Part shown: piece by piece, positions 1 through 5,580 of the stretch
How positions within the stretch are numbered: position 1 is the first letter of the stretch
Layout of the letters: every line of letters begins with the position of its first letter
Origin: Muribaculaceae bacterium
GTDB lineage: Bacteria > Bacteroidota > Bacteroidia > Bacteroidales > Muribaculaceae
DNA: 8,181 nucleotides
Reading direction: 5' to 3'
NCBI GenBank assembly: GCA_029056365.1
Contig: JAIDBM010000149.1
Span: 1 to 8,181 of the forward strand
Translations under genes and position numbers: made by a program
The notes under the pieces: model-generated
Database searches by the model: none
What the model was told of the DNA's origin: nothing
What the model saw: the letters and a program-made list of their open reading frames with translations, nothing else

Positions 1-44
1 GCGAACCTCTTTTTGGCACCGGAGTTAGTTTTAATCTTGGGCAT
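1..44 (-). CDS. rpmI: Ribosomal protein L35 (bL35), 5' end only
   Basis: Reading leftward from the ATG at 44-42, the first 14 residues are MPKIKTNSGAKKRF, the characteristic amino terminus of bacterial bL35, a small basic protein of the large ribosomal subunit. The window edge cuts the gene after these codons; the complete protein is normally about 65 residues. It lies 105 bases downstream of infC on the same strand, which is the conserved infC-rpmI-rplT order, so rplT (L20) is expected just outside the window. The start is preceded by an A-rich stretch with no Shine-Dalgarno. The fragment is short, but its sequence together with the gene order makes the call safe. Confidence 0.93.
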   Translation of the reverse strand, partial: MPKIKTNSGAKKRF

Positions 45-79
45 TGTTGTTGTACTTTGATTTATTAATTCGTATATTA

Positions 80-140
80 GACCATGCCACACGTGACACC
101 GGTCGTTTTCATGATACCGGAGCCACACGTGGCCCCGACC
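80..140 (-). promoter_or_regulatory. Structured infC-rpmI spacer, candidate r-protein leader
   Basis: Two imperfect copies of a 19-base element lie 36 bases apart (plus-strand 86-104 and 122-140, 15 of 19 identical), each containing CACGTG. In the minus-strand RNA the first copy has GGUCG at 140-136, which can pair with CGACC at 105-101. The GACC of that arm (104-101) can instead pair with GGUC at 83-80. CCGGU at 120-116 can also pair with ACCGG at 103-99. These pairings exclude one another. The position just before rpmI suggests a cis-regulatory element for L35/L20 synthesis, since rpmI-rplT is controlled by L20 in E. coli and Bacillus. The structure is inferred by eye and matches no motif I can name. 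Confidence 0.35.
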
Positions 141-149
141 TGTTTTTCT

Positions 150-749
150 TTATTTTTTCTTGGGAGAGAGCATTATAATCATGCGCTTTCCTTCAAGCAC
201 CGGCATCTGTTCCACCTTGCCGTAATCCTCAAGGTCGTTGGCAAAACGCAACAGAAGCACTTCGCCCTGTTCCTTGAACAGAATTGAACGGCCCTTGAAA
301 AACACATAAGCCTTTACCTTGGCTCCTTCCTGAAGGAATCCGATGGCGTGCTTGAGCTTGAAATTGTAGTCGTGGTCGTCGGTCTGAGGGCCGAAACGAA
401 TTTCCTTCACCACAACTTTTGTAGCCTTGGCTTTGATTTCCTTGGCTTTTTTCTTCTGCTGGTAAAGATATTTCTGATAGTCGAGCACCTTGCATACAGG
501 CGGCTCGGCTGTAGGTGAAATCTCCACCAGGTCGAGTTCGAGTTCATCGGCTATCCGCCGAGCTTCCTGAATGGTGTAAATACCCGGAGTAACGTTATCG
601 CCCACCAGACGCACTTCGCGTGCACGGATGTATTCGTTTATGGCGTTAGGCGCGTTATTGTTTCGGTCGGGGCGTCGTTGCGGCTGACGCGGTCCATTGC
701 CTTGTGGCCGTGGCGGCCGATAGGCGGGATTAAAGGGTTTTTTCTCCAT
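150..749 (-). CDS. infC: Translation initiation factor IF-3
   Basis: The 199-residue product binds the 30S subunit, blocks premature joining of 50S and monitors initiator tRNA and start-codon choice. Residues 1-35 are a proline/arginine/asparagine-rich extension, about 20 residues longer than the E. coli end. The N-domain follows (NEYIRAREVRLVG at 38-50, then LDLVEISPTAEPPVCKVLDY and a lysine-rich linker). The C-domain runs from VVVKEIRFGPQTDDHDYNFK through FLQEGAKVKAYVFFKGR to the terminal IMLSPKKK. An in-frame TGA lies immediately before the ATG, so no upstream extension is possible. The start is AUG, unlike the AUU used for autoregulation in E. coli. The gene begins 6 bases after the thrS stop and must share its transcript. 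Confidence 0.97.
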   Translation of the reverse strand: MEKKPFNPAYRPPRPQGNGPRQPQRRPDRNNNAPNAINEYIRAREVRLVGDNVTPGIYTIQEARRIADELELDLVEISPTAEPPVCKVLDYQKYLYQQKKKAKEIKAKATKVVVKEIRFGPQTDDHDYNFKLKHAIGFLQEGAKVKAYVFFKGRSILFKEQGEVLLLRFANDLEDYGKVEQMPVLEGKRMIIMLSPKKK

Positions 750-755
750 TCAGTG

Positions 756-2693
756 TTATTGGTTGATTTGTTGGTTGACTTCGCTGGTGATATTTTCTGC
801 AAAGTTAGCAATTTTCATCGAACCTTGATCACCTACGCCCTGTTTTCTTACCGAAACTTCGCCGTTCTGGGCCTCTTTTTCACCTACAACAAGCAAATAT
901 GGTATACGCTTCAGTTCGTTATCGCGGATCTTGCGTCCGATTTTTTCATTGCGGTCGTCTACAGTCACACGCACATCATGACGGGCGAGTTCCTTGGCCA
1001 CCTCGTAGGCATAGTCGTTGAATTTCTCGCTTATAGGCAGTATGACAGCCTGATCGGGTGCGAGCCACAGAGGGAAACGGCCGGCGGTATGTTCAAGAAG
1101 CACGGCTACAAAACGTTCCATCGAGCCAAACGGCGCACGATGTATCATTACCGGACGGTGCTTCTGATTGTCGGCTCCGGTGTACTCAAGCTGGAAGCGC
1201 TCCGGCAGATTGTAGTCCACCTGGATTGTTCCGAGCTGCCAGCGGCGTCCTATGGCGTCTTTTACCATAAAATCGAGTTTCGGGCCGTAGAAAGCAGCTT
1301 CGCCAAGTTCGGTGCGGGCATTGAGTCCTTTCTCGGCACACGCTTCTATGATTGCGGTTTCTGCCAGATGCCAGTTTTCGTCGCTTCCTATGTATTTCTC
1401 CTTGTTGTTGGGATCGCGGAGCGAAATCTGTGCTTCGAAGTTCTCGAATTTCAAGGCCTTGAATATATAGAATATTATATCCATTACCTTGAGGAACTCG
1501 TCCTTTATCTGGTCGGGCGCACAATATATGTGGGCATCGTCCTGCGTAAAACCGCGAACTCGCGTCAGACCGTGCAGCTCGCCGCTCTGTTCATAACGGT
1601 ATACCGTACCGAATTCGGCCAGACGCAGAGGAAGCTCGCGATAGCTACGCGGGGAGGCTCGGAATATCTCGCAGTGATGCGGACAGTTCATGGGTTTGAG
1701 CAGATATTCCTCACCTTCTTCCGGAGTATGTATCGGCTGGAATGAATCCTTGCCGTACTTGGCATAGTGTCCGGATGTAACATACAGATTCTTGTTACCT
1801 ATATGGGGAGTGATTACCTGCTGATAGCCGTATTGTTTCTGTATCTTGCGGAGGAATTGCTCCAGTCGGTCGCGAAGCGCGGCTCCTTTCGGCAGCCATA
1901 ATGGCAGTCCGGCTCCGACATTCTGAGAAAACGCAAACAATTCCATTTCTTTTCCCAGCTTGCGATGGTCGCGCTTCTTGGCTTCTTCAAGCATGGCCAG
2001 ATATTCATCGAGCATGGCTTTCTTGGGGAAGCTGATTCCATAGACACGGGTCAGCTGCGGACGTTTCTCGTCGCCGCGCCAATATGCACCGGCGAGCGAT
2101 GTCACCTTTACAGCCTTGATAGGCGAGGTGTTTGGAATATGCGGTCCGCGGCAAAGGTCTGTAAACGCACCCTGGGTATAAGTTGTGATATTGCCGTCTT
2201 CAAGATCGGATATCAGCTCGCATTTATATGTTTCGCCCCGGTCTCCGAAAAGTTTCATGGCATCGGCCTTGCTTATGTCGGAGCGCACGATGTCTTCTTT
2301 TTTTCGCGCGAGTTCAAGCATCTTCTGCTCTATCCGTGCGAAATCGGCGTCGGTTATTCTGGTATCGCCGGTGTCCACATCGTAATAGAATCCGTTTTCA
2401 ATCGCCGGACCTATACCGAATTTGACTCCCGGGAAAAGCTCCTGAAGAGCTTCTGCCAGAAGGTGGGCGCTACTGTGCCAGAAAGCGTGCTTGCCTTCCG
2501 GATCATCCCATTTGAAAAGCCTTAGCGATGCATCGCCTTCTATCGGACGCGACAAATCCCACTCCTTGTCGTTGACAGAAGCGGCAAGAACATCCTGCGC
2601 CAGACGCGGACTGATGCTTTTGGCTATCTCAAGCGGAGTTACTCCGGCTTCGAACTGCTTTACGCTATTATCGGGAAAAGTGATATTAATCAT
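756..2693 (-). CDS. thrS: Threonyl-tRNA synthetase
   Basis: This class II synthetase charges tRNA-Thr in the cytoplasm. The product has 645 residues, normal for bacterial ThrRS. It opens with a TGS domain (MINITFPDNS, about 1-62). The editing domain that clears Ser-tRNA-Thr follows, with HxxxH at H73/H77 and C181/H185 in DLCRGPH, so proofreading looks intact. The catalytic core has the zinc ligands C337 (PMNCPHH), H388 (DDAHIYC) and H518 (MIHRA), motif 2 around 363-387 and motif 3 around 520-545. The C-terminal anticodon-binding domain runs from about 546. The same frame stays open up to an ATG at 2759, but that codon overlaps the -7 promoter element at 2757-2764, and 2693 gives the standard family start. 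It is the first gene of the operon with infC and rpmI and is probably controlled by the leader hairpin at 2714-2743. Confidence 0.97.
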   Translation of the reverse strand: MINITFPDNSVKQFEAGVTPLEIAKSISPRLAQDVLAASVNDKEWDLSRPIEGDASLRLFKWDDPEGKHAFWHSSAHLLAEALQELFPGVKFGIGPAIENGFYYDVDTGDTRITDADFARIEQKMLELARKKEDIVRSDISKADAMKLFGDRGETYKCELISDLEDGNITTYTQGAFTDLCRGPHIPNTSPIKAVKVTSLAGAYWRGDEKRPQLTRVYGISFPKKAMLDEYLAMLEEAKKRDHRKLGKEMELFAFSQNVGAGLPLWLPKGAALRDRLEQFLRKIQKQYGYQQVITPHIGNKNLYVTSGHYAKYGKDSFQPIHTPEEGEEYLLKPMNCPHHCEIFRASPRSYRELPLRLAEFGTVYRYEQSGELHGLTRVRGFTQDDAHIYCAPDQIKDEFLKVMDIIFYIFKALKFENFEAQISLRDPNNKEKYIGSDENWHLAETAIIEACAEKGLNARTELGEAAFYGPKLDFMVKDAIGRRWQLGTIQVDYNLPERFQLEYTGADNQKHRPVMIHRAPFGSMERFVAVLLEHTAGRFPLWLAPDQAVILPISEKFNDYAYEVAKELARHDVRVTVDDRNEKIGRKIRDNELKRIPYLLVVGEKEAQNGEVSVRKQGVGDQGSMKIANFAENITSEVNQQINQ

Positions 2694-2713
2694 TTCTAAT
2701 ACATTAAATATGA

Positions 2714-2743
2714 ACCGACTGGACTTACGAATGCCCTGTCGGC
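2714..2743 (-). promoter_or_regulatory. thrS leader hairpin mimicking a tRNA-Thr anticodon arm (candidate translational operator)
   Basis: In the minus-strand RNA, CCGAC (2742-2738) pairs with GUCGG (2719-2715), with a possible G-U at 2743/2714. An A-A mismatch (2737/2720) follows, then GGGC (2736-2733) pairs with GUCC (2724-2721). The 8-base loop is AUUCGUAA. Its last seven bases have the layout of an anticodon loop: U32 U33, C34 G35 U36 (an anticodon for the Thr codon ACG), A37 A38. The CGU lies at -36 to -34 from the thrS AUG. In E. coli, ThrRS represses its own translation by binding a leader hairpin that carries a CGU anticodon mimic at a closely similar distance. Autoregulation here is an inference by analogy. 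The pair next to the 7-base loop would be A-G, which is not Watson-Crick. Confidence 0.55.
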
Positions 2744-2756
2744 GCAAACTTTCGCG

Positions 2757-2764
2757 CAAAGGTA
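2757..2764 (-). promoter_or_regulatory. Bacteroidota-type -7 element of the thrS operon promoter
   Basis: TACCTTTG on the minus strand (2764 to 2757) matches the TAnnTTTG element of the Bacteroidota primary sigma factor exactly. The -33 region is weak: CTTCGG around 2788-2783 rather than TTTG. The transcript would begin at about 2750-2754 and have a leader of roughly 57-61 bases that just contains the hairpin at 2714-2743. A second near match, AAAGTTTG at 2753-2746, would start transcription too close to the hairpin to keep its 5' arm. The start site is predicted, not shown. Confidence 0.65.
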
Positions 2765-2799
2765 CGAATTTTTATTGAATCTCCGAAGCTTTACAGCAA

Positions 2800-3930
2800 T
2801 TATTTTTTCAAACGTTTTAAAACAGGACCTTTTTGCTTCGTGTCGGCTACCTTTCGAGCTGTGGCTTTAGCGCCTTTTATCACATATTCATTGTAATAGG
2901 CAATCAGCAACGCTGTCAACGGCAGCGCTATAATCATGCCTACAAGCCCCATCAGCGAACCCCATACCGACAGCGACAGCAGAATTATGGCCGGATTCAG
3001 TCCTAATGTCTTGCCCATTATCTTGGGCGTGAGAACATAATCGCACACACACTGGCTTACAACATACACCAGACAGCATTTGCCTAACTCGGCCCAGAAG
3101 CCCACCTCGCCTGTAAGCGAGTAAATATAGCACAATATGGCCACAGGAATCAATGTTACATACTGGAAGTAAGGAATCATGTAAAGCACCCCCACAACTA
3201 TGCCCATGATTATGGCCATCGGCAACCCGACTATCGAGAAACCTATGCAATAGAACACGGCCGCGCACGAGGCTATGACTGCCTGCGAACGGAAATAGAT
3301 GTTCATGTTGCGGGCTATATCCTCGCCTACCTTGTAAACCGTGCGCCGGTAAGCCGGAGGCACCATGGCCTTGAAGCCTCTCATAAGCCGATTGTAGTCG
3401 AGCATTATGAATACCACATACACAAAGGTCAGAAGCCACTCAAGTGTATGCAAAAGGAAATCAACCGTGGCAGTGAGCACTGTGGTTCCCTTGTTGAGTA
3501 TGGTTTCAAGACGGCTCCCCGCCAGAATCTGAGTGAGGTTTTCAGTCCGGAGAGTGTTGCGGAGATATTCCTGCAATTCAGGCGGCAGGAAAGGTGACGA
3601 CTGATTCTTTTCGGCCGAAGCTTTTACAAGCGCATCTACCTGATCGATTTCGTTCAGTGCAGACGGTATGAAAAAATATGCCAGCAGTCCGAATATCAAT
3701 GTGGCTTCAATCAGAGTCATCAGCACCGGCAAGCCTCTGTGTTTCACCTTCAGCAGGCGCTGCTGCCATTCCACCACAGGTTCAAGCAGATAAGCTATCA
3801 GGCAGGCCAGACCAAAGGGCAACAACACATCTTTCAATTCGTTTATAAGCCATACCAGACCGACCACAACGGCAAACGCGCCGAGTACGCGTATCACGCG
3901 GTCGAATGTTATGGGATGTGAAGATGACAT
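2800..3930 (-). CDS. AI-2E family (PerM/YdiK-like) membrane protein
   Basis: The 376-residue protein has the pattern of the AI-2E transporter family (PF01594). Hydrophobic segments lie at about 13-30, 34-52, 68-90, 150-177, 215-235, 236-273, 281-300 and 312-345. A soluble stretch of about 60 residues lies between segments 3 and 4 (91-149). The family's conserved second half is clear: YFRSQAVIAS (212-221), VGLPMAIIMGIVVGVLYMIPY (234-254), then LTPKIMGKTLGLNP (300-313) and the glycine-rich GSLMGLVGMIIALPL (324-338). The tail is lysine/arginine-rich. Family members have been linked to export of autoinducer-2, Na+/H+ exchange and other substrates, so the substrate cannot be read from sequence. 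The gene lies 98 bases behind the hydrolase, with no convincing promoter between, so read-through from that gene is possible. Its own leader holds overlapping inverted repeats. Confidence 0.9.
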   Translation of the reverse strand: MSSSHPITFDRVIRVLGAFAVVVGLVWLINELKDVLLPFGLACLIAYLLEPVVEWQQRLLKVKHRGLPVLMTLIEATLIFGLLAYFFIPSALNEIDQVDALVKASAEKNQSSPFLPPELQEYLRNTLRTENLTQILAGSRLETILNKGTTVLTATVDFLLHTLEWLLTFVYVVFIMLDYNRLMRGFKAMVPPAYRRTVYKVGEDIARNMNIYFRSQAVIASCAAVFYCIGFSIVGLPMAIIMGIVVGVLYMIPYFQYVTLIPVAILCYIYSLTGEVGFWAELGKCCLVYVVSQCVCDYVLTPKIMGKTLGLNPAIILLSLSVWGSLMGLVGMIIALPLTALLIAYYNEYVIKGAKATARKVADTKQKGPVLKRLKK

Positions 3931-3932
3931 AT

Positions 3933-3973
3933 GCTTGCGGATGTGAATTCTATAATACTATAAAACCGCAAGC
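3933..3973. repeat. 8-bp perfect inverted repeat abutting the AI-2E gene start
   Basis: GCTTGCGG at 3933-3940 is the exact reverse complement of CCGCAAGC at 3966-3973, with a 25-base AT-rich spacer. The near arm ends only two bases before the ATG of the AI-2E gene (3930, minus strand), so in the mRNA the hairpin would occlude the ribosome-binding region. As DNA it could equally be an operator. No poly-U follows, so it is not a typical terminator. Confidence 0.5.
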
Positions 3974-4017
3974 GCCTGAATTGTTTGTCAGAGCGCGAAA
4001 TTTCAAAGAAGGCGCTC
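3971..4017 (-). other. Overlapping alternative hairpins between hydrolase and AI-2E genes
   Basis: Two further inverted repeats share one arm. AGCGCCT (3971-3977) complements AGGCGCT (4010-4016) over 7 bp. GAGCGC (3991-3996) complements GCGCTC (4012-4017) over 6 bp. The first also overlaps the 3966-3973 arm of the neighbouring repeat by three bases. The region follows the hydrolase stop on the minus strand and could be a transcription terminator without a good U-tract, or a switch-like leader for the AI-2E gene. No function is established. Confidence 0.35.
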
Positions 4018-4028
4018 CTGCTTTCAGA

Positions 4029-5060
4029 TTATCTACCGCCGCAGACAGAGTCGAGCCAGGAAAGAATCACCTGCAGCACATCGTCGGAAATATCTTCGGC
4101 AATACTCTGATACTCCTGCGGCATACCGCTGCCGCATTGCTGCATCAGATGGTTGTGCCCCGGCACGATACGTGCGTCTGCGCCGGCGTTGAGTTCCTTT
4201 ATGGTATCGAGATTTCCAGGCAGCACCTGCATGTCTTTTTCTCCGTTCAGCGCAAGCCAGGGCACTGTCACCAGCCTTATATCATCGGCGGGATCATACT
4301 TTATTATACTGCGGTACGATGGCGCCGACATAGTCTGCGCCACCTGCGCTATATGGTCGCGCACCTGAGGTATATCATAGCCTCCGCCCGTCTGCGATGC
4401 TAGCTCCATATACAGCGAAGAAGCCACCAGCGCGTCAGGCATATCCGATTTCACAATGTCCATCAGACGGCGCTGCCGCGCCTCTCCATCCCATCGTCCT
4501 GTCATAGCCACAGCCATAGCCCTGGCCTGCGACATCACCAACGAATCGCCGGGCCACGCCGGACACCCCATCGTAACTATAAAGCGGCATTCCGGATTAC
4601 GAACAGCCATTCTGACAGCCACCGTACCACCCTCGCTATGTCCGAGAACTCCCTTGGGCACATCCGATTCCACTATGGAGTCGAGTACATTCAAGGCCAC
4701 CCCGAGGTCGCCTATATAATCATCGGCCGTACACTGCGAAGCATCGCCCTGGCTTTCCCCCACTCCCCGGTCGTCGAGACGTATCACCGCATAGCCATGC
4801 GAGGAAAGGAATTCCGCTATTACTTTAAACGGCCTGTGACCCATCACTTCCTCATCGCGATTCTGGGCCCCGCTGCCTGTGGCGAGTACCAGCGCCCCCT
4901 TCGGACTGACTCCGGCCGGAGGCATCGTTACAGTGGCGCCGAGCGATATTCCGGCATTATTGTTATAAAGCTTGAGGTCTTTCGATTCAAAATCCGCCGC
5001 CACTGCATATTGCAGGCACATCGCCACCAATATGGCAAAACATAAAACCACCTTCTTCAT
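4029..5060 (-). CDS. Secreted alpha/beta hydrolase (serine esterase/peptidase-like)
   Basis: The 343-residue product starts with a Sec signal peptide (KK, a hydrophobic core at 4-16, probable cleavage after the AVAA at 19-22), so it should act outside the cytoplasm, presumably in the periplasm. C15 is preceded by VAM, a poor lipobox. The mature part is an alpha/beta hydrolase: ATGSGAQNRDEEVMGHRPF at 60-78, LDDRGVGES at 95-103, nucleophile elbow GHSEGG with S142, acid D276 (NGEKD) and base H304 (GHNHLM; H302 is an alternative). A helical cap lies at about 170-250. The GSGxQxRDE and DDRGVGxS pattern is that of a Bacteroidota-rich group of predicted acyl-hydrolases or S33-like peptidases; the substrate is unknown. 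The frame is open to a TTG at 5069, but the ATG at 5060 gives the clean signal peptide. A strong promoter match lies at 5093-5124. Confidence 0.88.
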   Translation of the reverse strand: MKKVVLCFAILVAMCLQYAVAADFESKDLKLYNNNAGISLGATVTMPPAGVSPKGALVLATGSGAQNRDEEVMGHRPFKVIAEFLSSHGYAVIRLDDRGVGESQGDASQCTADDYIGDLGVALNVLDSIVESDVPKGVLGHSEGGTVAVRMAVRNPECRFIVTMGCPAWPGDSLVMSQARAMAVAMTGRWDGEARQRRLMDIVKSDMPDALVASSLYMELASQTGGGYDIPQVRDHIAQVAQTMSAPSYRSIIKYDPADDIRLVTVPWLALNGEKDMQVLPGNLDTIKELNAGADARIVPGHNHLMQQCGSGMPQEYQSIAEDISDDVLQVILSWLDSVCGGR

Positions 5061-5063
5061 ATC

Positions 5064-5115
5064 ATGCAAGTGCGTTATTATTTATAAATATGCAAAAGTA
5101 CGTTATTTTTCATAA
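5064..5115. repeat. Imperfect 26-bp tandem repeat in the divergent hydrolase/fur promoter region
   Basis: On the plus strand, 5064-5087 (ATGCAAGTGCGTTATT...) and 5090-5115 (ATGCAAAAGTACGTTATT...) repeat each other, with a two-base insertion in the second copy. The GTRCGTTATT core and flank agree at 15 of 18 positions. The second copy overlaps the hydrolase -7 element and lies just upstream of the fur -7 element. A perfect 12-bp palindrome, TATTTATAAATA, occupies 5079-5090. The arrangement would suit a repressor acting on both promoters, with the adjacent Fur protein the obvious candidate; that is inference. Confidence 0.45.
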
Positions 5116-5124
5116 TCGCACAAA
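5093..5124 (-). promoter_or_regulatory. Hydrolase promoter (-33 TTTG, -7 TAnnTTTG)
   Basis: On the minus strand, TTTG (5124-5121) is followed after 20 bases by TACTTTTG (5100-5093), a full match to the Bacteroidota consensus in both elements and their spacing. Transcription would start at about 5086-5090, giving a leader of some 26-30 bases before the ATG at 5060. It overlaps the upstream part of the divergent fur promoter, so the two probably compete or are controlled together. Confidence 0.75.
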
Positions 5125-5133
5125 AAATATTCT

Positions 5134-5141
5134 TATCTTTG
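5134..5141 (+). promoter_or_regulatory. fur-symporter promoter, -7 element
   Basis: TATCTTTG is an exact TAnnTTTG match. The -33 position (about 5106-5113) is only T-rich, not TTTG. The predicted start at about 5144-5148 leaves a leader of roughly 12-16 bases before the ATG at 5160. This also rules out the in-frame TTG at 5139, which lies inside the element. Confidence 0.7.
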
Positions 5142-5159
5142 CATCAAAATCAAAGAAAA

Positions 5160-5576
5160 ATGTCCGACGAAATCGATATACTGAAAAAACGCGGAGTAAA
5201 AGAGACTCCCAACCGCATACTTGTAATGCGCCAGCTGCGTCAGGCACACAGGCCCATGTCGCTCGGCGAACTTGAGAACGCTCTTGAAACACTCGACAAA
5301 TCAAGCATTTTCCGCGTATTGAATCTGTTTTTGGAGCATGAAGCCGTACACGCAATAAACGGAGTGGACGGCCTGACCCGCTATGAGATATGCACCGGCC
5401 ACGACCACTGCAGCATCGACGACATGCACCCCCATTTCTACTGCATTGAATGCCACAAACATTTCTGCCTGTGCGACACCGACATGCCGGCACTCGGCCT
5501 TCCTGACGGCTTTGAAGCAAAATCAATGAGCGTAATGATACAGGGCTTATGTCCTGAATGCTCCTTACCACACTGA
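5160..5576 (+). CDS. Fur-family metal-responsive transcriptional regulator
   Basis: The 138-residue protein has the Fur layout. A winged-helix DNA-binding domain fills about 1-75 (KKRGVKETPNRILVMRQL, then recognition helix DKSSIFRVLNLFLEHEAV at 46-63), followed by a metal-binding and dimerisation domain. Two CxxC pairs, C95/C98 and C131/C134, form the expected structural zinc site. H81, H83, H90 and H92 are candidates for the regulatory site. Cys and His are unusually dense here (12 between 78 and 105). Members repress genes for iron (Fur), zinc (Zur) or peroxide stress (PerR); I cannot assign which, though the Cys/His content leans towards zinc. The ATG at 5160 was preferred to the TTG at 5139, which lies in the promoter. 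It sits 4 bases ahead of the symporter gene and diverges from the hydrolase, whose promoter it may also control. Confidence 0.92.
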   Translation: MSDEIDILKKRGVKETPNRILVMRQLRQAHRPMSLGELENALETLDKSSIFRVLNLFLEHEAVHAINGVDGLTRYEICTGHDHCSIDDMHPHFYCIECHKHFCLCDTDMPALGLPDGFEAKSMSVMIQGLCPECSLPH

Positions 5577-5580
5577 CACA

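Noticed and set aside
84..287. Small plus-strand frame of 67 codons at the left edge
   Set aside because: It runs through the infC-rpmI spacer into the antisense of infC, and no protein-like pattern is seen.
678..1745. Open plus-strand frame of 355 codons
   Set aside because: It lies wholly antisense to thrS and the infC start, shows no family features, and follows from codon bias in the well-supported genes opposite.
1965..2525. Open plus-strand frame of 186 codons
   Set aside because: It is antisense to the editing and TGS region of thrS, which is conserved throughout; no motif or start signal is seen.
2694..2760. T-box riboswitch before thrS
   Set aside because: The leader is far too short and lacks the T-box consensus and an antiterminator; the anticodon-mimic hairpin explains it better.
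4029..5060. Lipoprotein assignment for the hydrolase
   Set aside because: C15 follows V-A-M, which does not meet the lipobox rule of a small residue just before Cys; a Sec peptidase site at 19-22 fits better.
5058..5069. TTG start for the hydrolase at 5069
   Set aside because: The in-frame ATG at 5060 gives an ordinary signal peptide beginning MKK; TTG is not needed.
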